Source: Lepisosteus oculatus (taxonomy: Eukaryota > Chordata > Actinopteri > Semionotiformes > Lepisosteidae). From it: a stretch of 64,000 nucleotides of DNA. Every line of letters begins with the position of its first letter. The first letter of the stretch is position 1. This document shows positions 39,501-48,508 of this stretch, one piece after another. Location: NCBI RefSeq assembly GCF_040954835.1, contig NC_090696.1, positions 67,827,722 to 67,891,721 on the forward strand, in the 5' to 3' direction. The notes under the pieces were generated by a model that did no database searches, was not told the DNA's origin, and worked only from the letters and a program-made list of their open reading frames with translations. The position numbers were made by a program, and so were the translations under genes.

Positions 39501-42199
39501 TTCCGACATGAGACGTCAGAGAAAAGGAGTTTCGTCAAATCTTGCAAAGCATATTTTCCTAGAATTTAGATCTTATTAGTAGAAACTAAGCAACCCAAGA
39601 CTGTTGAAATCATGTCTTCCACATAACCACAAGTGCAAAAAAAAAAAAGCTTCCAGACCTAGGTTTAAAATAGGCTTTTCCATTAGTTTCAAGTTGTGTC
39701 TTCTGGTTTGGTCTGAAATATTCAAGCGTTGGCAAGCTATCTACAGGTTGTTTGTGCTTTAACCCAATCAAGGTAAGCTTCTTGATTGATAACTAGTAAA
39801 GATTGGGTCCAGTGCCCACTCAGACAATAAAAACTGCATTTCCAGTATGGGGGAGACCATAAGAACTGACTGCTGGCAAAACCCGTCGATATGCTGAAAG
39901 TGGTGCAGAACATTCCACCCTGTGGATACGTACCTGGCTCTTCTCCAGCTCCTTGGCCCGGTCTTCTGCAGACATGCTGGCGGTTGTATCCAGGAAGCTC
40001 TTCAGTGCCGATCCACTCTCTGAGAAAGGGAAGCTTTCAGCGTTAATGCAAGGTGAAATGTTTAAAAGGCAAAAACCAAGATGAGGAAAAAAAATAATCA
40101 CTGCTCTGCTGCTGCTGTTCTACTTGCAGGGCCAGTTCTACCCATTTCCTCTGTTCTACAAAAAAAAAAACTGGTGTTTGATATGGAACTACCATCTGTA
40201 AATCCTAAATCATAAGCCAGAAATGTGTGCGCAACTTAAACCGGTCATGTGAATCAAGTCAATACCGACTTGGGAAAATCCCACCTACTCATCTTTAGAA
40301 GAGGTGTTCTCAGATCTTGGGTGCATTTTGAAAAGGGACACCCCCACGATCTGAAAACTTCTGGAACAGAGCTTGGCTTTTCTTTGGCAGGTGCAAAGAA
40401 AAGCGGAATGGGCCGAACCAGAACAAGGAATCTATTCTGAGCAGGAGCGGGCAGCCTTGCTACTTCCAATCTCCTCTAGACACTCCCCCCATCACAAAAC
40501 TCACTGAATTCCAGTTTGTCCTTGTTGTTGGCTACAGCATGCAGTAGCCCGACTGTGCCACAGGAGTTGACGATGGTCTGCTTGATAAAGTACACGCTGG
40601 GGATCTCCTTGGCCTTCTCAGCCAGCTCTGTGGACTGCTTTTCTCTGAAGGTCTCATGCTGCCAGAGAGGAAGGCATTACCACCATTACAGCAGTCCCAG
40701 TAACCCAGTACAGCCACTGAATGGCTTTCTTACCATCAAGCTCTAGGCTGCTTAGTGGATACAAAACACCAATATCTCACAGAGCCGGCTGTTGAAGCAA
40801 TCAATATTGGTTTCAGATGTAGGTCACAGAAGCCAGACAAAAGCACATTAGGCTCCAAGTCCATTTCCTTTCTTGATGTGCCTGCATAATCATTTTTGAG
40901 CTTCCAGCTTCCCCTTTCAACTACAAATCCCAGAGGGAGGAATAAAACACTTCCAGCAAGATTTTTTTATGGTCGTTCCTGCACTTGACACTTGGTACAG
41001 TAGGTGCATATTAAAATTTAAAGACCGGTAAAATACCAGCAGAGTTAATTTAAAAAAAAAATGATTTCTCGGTTTCACACTGGAAATCGGACAAAGGGTC
41101 AGTTATTTTTGAATCACACAGGGCAACTCCGAAAGATTTTAAGGTCTGAGAAACTCATCCAGTACATAACATCAACCCCACACAACCCGTGCTGGATAAG
41201 GATTTCATTCTACTGTACTTTCTAAAATACAGAAAAAATCAATACGCAAAACCATTAGCACGGATGACCGCATCCTCCTTTATAGCATCAACCGGACGCC
41301 CTGTCGATTCGTGTCCCGAACTGAACCGATTTCAAAACCGCATGATGCAGATAACCATCTTTTGCGGAGGATTGCCAGATTAATCGCTTCTATGCGTTTG
41401 AACGGCCCACAGTCCCAACACTCCTGAATGACAAAAATCCCTCGGATGCACTAAAAGCCTTGTTTCGCCTGTGCTAGGACAGGTCTTCCCAGCACTGCGC
41501 TAGTCGGAGGCGCACAGACGCGTCACCGGCGGAGCCCCGACCAGCGCCCTACCTGAGGCGTGAGAGGAAACAGCAGCATCACCGCGCAAGATGGCTTCGG
41601 CACCGAGGCCAGAGGCTCGTCCTCGAACCCCAAGACATCAACGAAACGCCAGCTGTCGCCCACGCCCAGTTTAGACAACACCTGGGGCGGGGAGGGAGAA
41701 AGCAAACCTCAAATAGGCGTTCTAGGCAGCGCATAACGTAAAAACACTGAACCCCTAAACCACAATCAGATTTCGCAATGTATCCGCAAGCAATATATTC
41801 GTGCGTTTGACTTATTTTTTTCTAATCTTTAACCGTGCACTCTGACACTGGATGAACCCAATCCATTTTTTAATTCAATTTTGATCAAGTTGAGACAGAC
41901 CACGCCCTTATATAAAACGCGGAGGATGACAAGAGTAAAAGAGTACGCATTTAACAAATCCGCTCAGGCTGCAGGTGGCTCTAAGTGGCAACACTTCGGA
42001 GAGGCTTTTCGATGCACAAATGACTCAGCAGCGAGCACGTACTTTGTTCAGCATCTGAAAAGACAAGAGAAACGCGCAGTGAGCAGTCGTCTCGGAAAGC
42101 AAGGTGCTTCCAAGTGACAGCAACATTCCCGTCTGCCGCAAGCAGGCGAGTAACAGCAGAAGGTACCTCAGGGTTGATTTCCATAGGCTTCCACTCCAT
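36500..42199 (-). CDS. UCHL1: Ubiquitin C-terminal hydrolase L1, complete gene, nine coding exons
   Basis: A cytosolic cysteine protease of peptidase family C12 that removes small adducts from the ubiquitin C terminus and is abundant in neurons. Coding exons on the minus strand are 42199-42167, 42054-42043, 41681-41553, 40658-40505, 40019-39934, 38469-38422, 38114-38045, 36955-36897 and 36586-36500. All introns are GT-AG and join in frame to 225 codons, against 223 in the human protein. The start [11 protein letters not shown], the [12 protein letters not shown] active-site block and the C-terminal CKAA mark UCHL1 rather than UCHL3. The catalytic triad is Cys91, His163 and Asp178, with oxyanion Gln85; Asp178 is split across an intron. 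An extra Glu lies in QCRVEEDK. Introns hold one SINE (copy E). The gene appears intact and functional. Confidence 0.96.
36897..36955 (-). CDS. UCHL1: UCHL1 exon 8
   Basis: 59 bases between acceptor aacaattttcctag and donor gtaggt. It completes the codon of catalytic Asp178 and then encodes [19 protein letters not shown]. The GRMxxPVxHGA core is conserved; the DDSFIM end is variable between species. Confidence 0.93.
37123..37573 (-). repeat. 5S-SINE copy E inside UCHL1 intron, 5'-truncated
   Basis: It lies between UCHL1 exons 7 and 8 in the same orientation as the gene. It begins with the reverse-complemented att-rich tail (aaataataacttacacttat) and ends just before the 5S head, at almost the same internal point as copy B. 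It is little diverged from copy A, suggesting a recent insertion. Confidence 0.88.
38045..38114 (-). CDS. UCHL1: UCHL1 exon 7 (catalytic His)
   Basis: 70 bases between acceptor catcccattag and donor gtgagt. It encodes [19 protein letters not shown] and LYEL plus the first base of the split Asp codon. The His of NFHF is catalytic. It has one more residue (E) than human between QCR and VNFHF. Confidence 0.95.
38422..38469 (-). CDS. UCHL1: UCHL1 exon 6
   Basis: 48 bases, 16 codons in phase 0, between acceptor ttctcatgacag and donor gtacgc. It encodes [16 protein letters not shown], matching the human AIQAAHDAVAQEGQCR region. Confidence 0.95.
39934..40019 (-). CDS. UCHL1: UCHL1 exon 5
   Basis: 86 bases between acceptor tccctttctcag and donor gtacgt. 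Two bases complete the previous codon, then 28 codons run from SGSALKSFL to [14 protein letters not shown]. The MSxEDRAK word is characteristic of the family's active-site crossover region. Confidence 0.93.
40505..40658 (-). CDS. UCHL1: UCHL1 exon 4 (catalytic Cys)
   Basis: 154 bases between acceptor tcctctctggcag and donor gtgagt. It encodes [20 protein letters not shown], then [20 protein letters not shown] and [11 protein letters not shown]. The Gln and Cys of KQTIVNSCG are the oxyanion and nucleophile residues. It ends with one base of a codon split with exon 5. Confidence 0.96.
41553..41681 (-). CDS. UCHL1: UCHL1 exon 3
   Basis: 129 bases, 43 codons, between acceptor ctccccgccccag and donor gtaggg. 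It encodes [20 protein letters not shown] through [18 protein letters not shown], matching the human exon residue by residue in most positions. Confidence 0.96.
42043..42054 (-). CDS. UCHL1: UCHL1 exon 2, a 12-nt microexon
   Basis: Twelve bases, atgctgaacaaa, encode MLNK between the acceptor cttgtcttttcag and the donor gtacgt. The four residues are exactly those found at this position in human UCHL1. Without them exon 1 would still join exon 3 in frame, so only homology reveals the exon. Confidence 0.92.
42167..42199 (-). CDS. UCHL1: UCHL1 exon 1 coding part
   Basis: Eleven codons, [11 protein letters not shown], ending at a GAG|gtacct donor. The start codon has a strong context (gaccgccATGG, with G at -3 and +4). 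A second in-frame ATG gives MEINPE, but the family protein starts at the first. Confidence 0.94.
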
Positions 42200-42300
42200 G
42201 GCGGTCGAGTTGGGCTTGAGCGTCACACGAGCTAGAAATAGCGCTTCTGTCCGGCTGCTCCACCGTTTATATCACCAGTATCAAAGGGTGCCCACGCCGC
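42200..42300 (-). promoter_or_regulatory. UCHL1: UCHL1 core promoter and short 5' UTR
   Basis: TATAAA lies on the gene strand at 42271-42266, about 70 bases upstream of the ATG. Initiation 25-30 bases downstream would give a 5' UTR of about 40 bases. The surrounding sequence is CpG-rich relative to the spacer to the right, consistent with a strong TATA-containing promoter. Confidence 0.6.
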
Positions 42301-42329
42301 TGCTCATATAGAAGTGGTCCTATCCCATT

Positions 42330-43833
42330 CTCGCACAGGAGAGGGGGACGGAAATTTCTAATTAGATTATATCGAAGAGCAGATTTGCCTCCCCAGCGAA
42401 AGCAACATTGCTTGGGCGGTGATTCACCACTCATATCAAGAAACACTTTGATTCGCGAGAAAGCGGCACCACGTTTGCAAGTTCTGTGGAGACTGGAAAT
42501 AATAGCACAGTCCAGGTCGCATGATTCGTCTGGAAGTTGCTAGCAAATACCCACGGGGGAGCTTGCCAGTTCGAAAGAGCTGTGCAGCGCCTGCGAGAGA
42601 CTTGTTTTTTTTCGGTACATTAAACGAAAGGAACGGAGTGCTTAAATTATTGTCAAGAACTGAGCAATACAAGTTGGTGCAGGTCTCCATTTTTAGTCAT
42701 CACTCCATTCTTTAAAAACATTACCTAACTCCTTAATGCATATTGTCAAATACCAATAAGTGCATGTTGTCAAAATAAACTGTAGATAACAGGCAACGCG
42801 GACCCCCTCGTCATATTTATAATTTATCGAGACTTGATAATTTTTCATTCATGTAGTTAGTGATTTTACTGTGTGGATTCGTCCGTCACATGATCAAATA
42901 ACCACCTCAAGGCAGGCGGCCAAATGGATAAAAGATGCTTAGATTTCGCTGTGCTCATTCTCACACACAACTACAGTACAGATCGTGTAACACTAACAGT
43001 TCTGTTACTCTACTTTTCTAATTGTGCTTCAATTAGTGTTTGGCACCACCCTTCCACAACCATTGGCGTAGAGTTCTTCCTGTTCTCAATGTACAGTACT
43101 TCCACATTGTTCAGACTTGTGTCCGATCATTTGAGTTTCGCTGTTTATTATGAAGAAGTTCACTGGAATGACTCTCAGTGCCTTTGAGGATTTTGAATTC
43201 TATAAATTCAAGGCAATTCTTTTAGCCTGTCAGTTCCCTTGCGCCTGGTAGTGTATCAGTTGCTCTTCTCTTTGCAAGACCACTAATAGTTTATTTTGTA
43301 ACCTAGTGACCAAAATTGTACACAATATTGTAAATATGGTCAATTCTAAACGACAATGAACTATATTTTAGGAGTAATTCATCAAGAAAAGTTCTTATTT
43401 CTATTTAGTACACTTGGCAAAACACATTGTGCTTTACCTAGGAACAAACGCTTAACAGGGTAAAAGAAGATTTAAGCATATTTAACCACACGGTAGCTGA
43501 CTAAAGTGAACATTATGGGCAAAAAAACTAATCTTTCCAAGTGATCTATGTGCATGAACAGTAAAATTGGGTTTCAGTGATTGATTGCTTTGAAGACCAT
43601 TTTCATACTTAATGCAGTGGAGAATATTACAAAGTAGAGGATAGAAATGTTCATAAATTGTGTTCCAGTTTTGTGTAGATGTGGCACTTAAGATCACCTG
43701 ATTTAAAGAGACAGAGTAACCATGACAGGCAGTTTTCTGGAACGTGATTAAAGGAATGGTAGTTGATCGTGGTAGCTTTACAGTAGTGATGACTGGTCTC
43801 TAAACAAATACTGTATATGGTTTATACTTTACC
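42330..43833. other. Intergenic upstream of UCHL1, nothing recognised
   Basis: Becomes AT-rich soon after the UCHL1 promoter. No exon or dispersed repeat was recognised. Confidence 0.5.
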
Positions 43834-44035
43834 AGGGGTGTCCAGTTCTGGGCCTGGAGGGATGATTTGTTTTCAGGTTGCCATTCCCAATCAGCTTTAA
43901 ATGAGCTCAACCAGCTGTTTTAACCATTTAAACACCATCCAGCTTGCTCTCCTGGGGCTGATTCAGGTGCAAAGACACCAGAAAGCAAGCAAGCACTCCA
44001 GCCCTCCAGGACCAGAATTGGGCACTCCTGGTATA
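43834..44035. mobile_element. MITE-like element flanked by TA
   Basis: About 200 bp with imperfect terminal inverted repeats: left ccaggggtgtccagttctgg, right the complement of ccaggagtgcccaattctgg. Each end is bordered by TA, consistent with a TA target-site duplication as made by Tc1/mariner-type transposition. No coding capacity. Confidence 0.7.
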
Positions 44036-45597
44036 GACAATGGACAGGTCTGGCAGCACAATCATTATTCACTGTCTATTTGCGAGAAGCAGCCAATCTG
44101 AATTATTTTTCCCCCTTTCTCCTTTTTGCCCTATTACGGGAGATTCTACATTATTGACATGGTGTTTTGTCTTTCCACTTTTCTGGTATGTGAGACAACT
44201 GTGGTTAAACAACCACAAGATCCACTGCACTCTCACCAAAACCACAAGACTGTATGGTTGCCTATGGTTTGGTTAATAAAATTATCCCGAGACTGATGTG
44301 ACATATCAACAAAATCACAAAGCAGGAACTTTTTGTCCCAAGGGGATTTAAAGCTGGTAGCAGCTGAACGATTTCCTCAAAATCAGTTAGGCACTACAAG
44401 CCAAATGAGCTAGATGAGCTGAATAGTTTCCTCATTTATAACCGTTTTTATATTCTAGTGATTTAATTAAAATGTTGGAAACGTATGTGCTATATAGGGC
44501 AATAGTCTTGGAAAAGTGTAGTGTTCAGTTAGCCTAAGAGCTGATGTACAAGGTGTATCAGTTTGGTATACACTGTTCCTGATACATGAAATACTGCTAT
44601 ACAGAATACAGTATATGTCCTGTAGGATGATCTGTGTAGGTCCTGGTTACTTCAGTCTGATTCTCTGATCACTCATCACCATTGATAAACAGGGAACACG
44701 TTTCAACACACCTGAGGCTTGAGAGTAACATTCATTTTAACTGAAAAAAAAAATTCTGGAAAACGATTTCTTATTATCTTGGTTACAATTTTAGATAACA
44801 GTCTTTTTATTGTTAGCTTGTTGTATTGGCCACCTCTGAGGAAAACATTACCTTACGTGCAAAATGGAAACAGGGATCAGTTTAGAAAGAAATGATCTTG
44901 GCTTAGTTACATGACGAGCATGATGGCTTGGCCCCTTTCCCAAGACCTTAGAGTGCCAGGTTGGGATTTCTAAGCTGAAACAAGGATAAGGCTGGCTCAG
45001 ATTGTGTTATGCGTAATGAAAGAATGCTATTTCACAGTTTTTTGGGGACTGACATTGTTCTCAGCCTGATTTGAAACACTAGACTGCTATAACAATATAC
45101 ACCTGCTCTCCTATTCTAGCCTTATTGGTTTTGTACAGTATTAGGAAAATGTCCAAAAACATGAGAAAGGGTACAAACAAGACTAAGCTATTTGCCCTAT
45201 GTACTGTATCTTGTTTGGTTGGTAGTCCTAAATAATCTGAGGATCTCATACAGTCGTTCCTAATAAAAAAATCCTAATAAAGAACAACTTAAAAATTGAT
45301 TTTATTTTTCTTTAGCATTTCTATAGAAATATTTAGGTTGAGTTCATAAGAAAGAAGACATGTTTGAAATAAAATGCCCAATATTATAAATCATGTACAA
45401 TATGTGCTGTTTCTATTCCCTGTCCAAAGTAACCATCTTTTCCTGCTTTCCGACTCTTAATTCTGTTAATCTCAATCATAGGCAGATCCCCACAACTGGT
45501 TTCCTGATGCAGAAACTGACATCTTAAAAGTCTTTTTTTTGTTCGTGACCCGATTGCAGATATAAAGTTTTCCTGGTGCACATGTAATCAATTAACG
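44036..45597. other. Intergenic, nothing recognised
   Basis: AT-rich non-coding sequence; nothing recognised. Confidence 0.5.
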
Positions 45598-46085
45598 CCA
45601 GCAGCCATATCACCCTGCAGCTCTGGCTGGCTACCCACTGCAGCTGAGCCTTGTTAGTACCTGGATGGGAGACCTCCTGGGAAGCTAAGGTTGCTGCTGG
45701 AAGAGGTGTTAGCGGGACCAGTGAGGGGAGCCCACCCTGCGGCCTGTGTGGGTCCTAATGCCCTTAGTATAGTGGTGGGGACACTATACTGTAGGGGGCG
45801 CCGTCTTTTGGATGAAACGTTAAACCGAGGTCCTGACTCTCATCATTAAAGATCCCCGGGCATTTCTCAGTTAGAGAAGGGAGTTATCCCGGTGTCCTGG
45901 TCAAATTTCCCCCCTTAGCCTTTACCATGGCCTCCAAATTGTCCCCATGTATGATTGGCTTGCACTTGCCCTGCGATGGACTGGCGCCCCGTCCAGGCTC
46001 GTTGCTTGCTCTTGCGCTCGTTGCTTGCCAGGTAGGCTCTGGCTTCCCACAACTCCTTATGGTATAAAGCGATTCGGCAAATAAC
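45598..46085 (+). repeat. 5S-SINE copy F with a foreign 3' tail
   Basis: The 5S head (gccatatcaccctgcagctc, ttagtacctggatgggagac) and body agree with the other copies as far as about 45955. The 3' part then differs: it reads ccctgcgatggactggcgcc, then ccgtccaggctcgttgcttg and a ggtaggctctggcttccc end. That is the tail of another SINE type common in fish, instead of the usual gcgctatataagtgtaag tail. It is a chimeric SINE, either one hybrid element or a copy that switched template. Confidence 0.8.
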
Positions 46086-47950
46086 ATGACATGTCATTAA
46101 CAAAGACATCATCTATTTAGCACACAGGAATGAGGACATTTCATCATGTGAAATGGCTCTTGCAATACTTCAGATGCAGTCAAAAGTTCAGTCTTGCACA
46201 TCTTGAGGTTCAGTACTTCGGACAAGAATGAATTAGTAGTTGCAGGCTGAGCTTATGATGGTAGGGTTTTCCTCTAACCTGTCACCTGAGGGCTCAGCAT
46301 CTGGCTATAGGTCTTCTAGGGTACTTTGGACCAACCCTCACTTTCCCCAGATCATACAGACCTGAGGAGCTGGCGCAGATTGCAGCAGTGGAGGAGGTGA
46401 AGACATGAGGTGCAATTGTTTTTTAAATATCACCTAGAGGGATGCATTGTCTCTTTTGTGAAAGAATGATCCATGAAGCAGTTGGAACATTTAGGAGTAT
46501 GTTTTTGTTCCCATATATTCATTCGAAGAAATTAAATCAGCATACAAAAAAAAAAATCAAAGGTGGACATATGTCAGAGGCCTGTACTCTGCACTGTGCG
46601 AGATGTTTATGGGCAAGCGCTGAACTTTTGTTGTGATGTTTCCCCAGTGACAGGACACACACGTGCTCTCTTGAGGCCTGCTGTTACCAAGGCAACCTCC
46701 CAGTTCAGGAACGGGGCTGCTGCGTGTTCTTTAACAGATACAAAATTGAAGAATTCCACTCCTTCCCTTCAAAATGATATACTATGACTTTTTTTTTTGT
46801 AAAACATTGAATACTATAGGATGTAAGCAGGCATTTCTCTGTGTGGGTTATGAGAAACCCCATGATAATTTTTTTACCGCTAAGCCTGGGAGTAGATGTG
46901 CCGTTTTGGCATAAAGTTGAAACACAGAATGCAAGGAGCACAGAAGATTTCAATGTGAAAGACTTGTGTACTTCTAGGAGTGAGTTTTCCCAAGTCTGAA
47001 AGTTTGGGCAATAGATCCACCCTGGGGATCTTATGATGTTCATCGTCAGTTCTGTCAGGTTTAATTCAACACAACATGTTTGCTATGTAATTCACCAAAT
47101 TCACAAATTGTGCTACAGGTTCTTGTTCGTGAGAACGAGAGATTAGCAAGAAATTCCATAGGATGTATCTGTGTTTGATATTCTAAAAGCTATTCTAAAG
47201 TAAGGTTCTAGCATTCTCTCATATGAAAAATAAATTGTCACAAGTTTCTAAACATTACATAAAAATATTTTTCATTTTAGACTTAGACAGCCTTTTGCAT
47301 TTAATGGTAAAGCAACTTTGAAAAGCATATTATGTTGTTACTAAACTGTATGGCTGTCATATTGTGTATATGGAATACGTCCATATACAGTACAATAATT
47401 ATTTATGCTTAGAGTGTAACCCTTGAATGTGACACTATTAAATAGACCCACAAATGCAATTTTGGGACTGAATCTGCTTTTGAAGCAGGACAGAAGACAC
47501 ATCCAGTTTTAGCCTGTATTTCTTTCCTAAACTAAGTACTGGTTTTATAGCAGCCTGTCTCATCTTATGGAGCCTCAGACATGCTTCTATACATTTCTGT
47601 CTATCCAATACAAAATGCTTTCACTCATTATTATTAACGCTACTGAAATGAGAGAATATTAAACGTGCGTATTTTTCAGAGATTCTTTTTAGCACCTATA
47701 CTTTTTGGTTGTCCAGTCACCCTAGATATCCCTGTCTGTAACATTTCAAATGAAGTCCTAAAAAACTGTTATTCTCTTCCAGCTGACAGTTTTTCTTTTT
47801 TTTTATCACAGAGGCTTATTTTTAGAATGTAAAATAAAGCAATTGACCAAAAACGAATTAATAAAATTGCTGGTTAAATTTGAATGATTTTTAAAATATT
47901 TCTATTCTCATCAACTACATTAAATATAGGAGTTGTGACACATTAAATTC
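46086..47950. other. Intergenic, nothing recognised
   Basis: AT-rich non-coding sequence. No exon or repeat was recognised. Confidence 0.5.
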
Positions 47951-48508
47951 TTAATAATAACAATACCATTCACTTACATACAGTAGCACTTTTCTGGACA
48001 CTCCACTCAAAGCGCTTTACAGGTAATGGGGATCCCCTCCACCACCACCAATGTGCAGCATCCACCTGGATGATGCGACGGCAGCCATAGTGCGCTATAT
48101 GATACATCAGCTATCAGTGTGGAGGAGAGCAGAGTAATGAAGCCAATTCAGAGATGGGGATTATTAGGAAGCCATGATTGGTAAGGGCCAATGGGAAATT
48201 TTGCCAGGACACCGGAGTTACACCCCTACTCTTTTCTAGAAACGCCCAGGGATTTTTAATGACCACAGAGAGTCAGGACCTCTGTTTTACATCTCATCCA
48301 AAAGACGGTGCCTTTTTATAGTATGGTGTCTCCACCTGCACAGACTACGGGATGAGTGCCCCCTACTGCCCCCCCCCAAATACCTCTTCCGGCAGCAACC
48401 TTAGCTTTACTAGGTATTCTCCCATCCAGGTACTGGACAGGATCACACCTGCTTCGCTCCAGTGGGCTGCCAGCTGTGAGTTGGAAGGTGATATTGCTGC
48501 TGCCTAAT
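47951..48508 (-). repeat. 5S-rRNA-derived SINE, full-length copy G
   Basis: Reverse orientation. It begins with the complement of the att-rich tail, continues through the body and reaches the 5S head (complement of ggcagcagcaatatcacc near 48487-48504). The head lacks a few positions relative to copy A. Confidence 0.88.
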
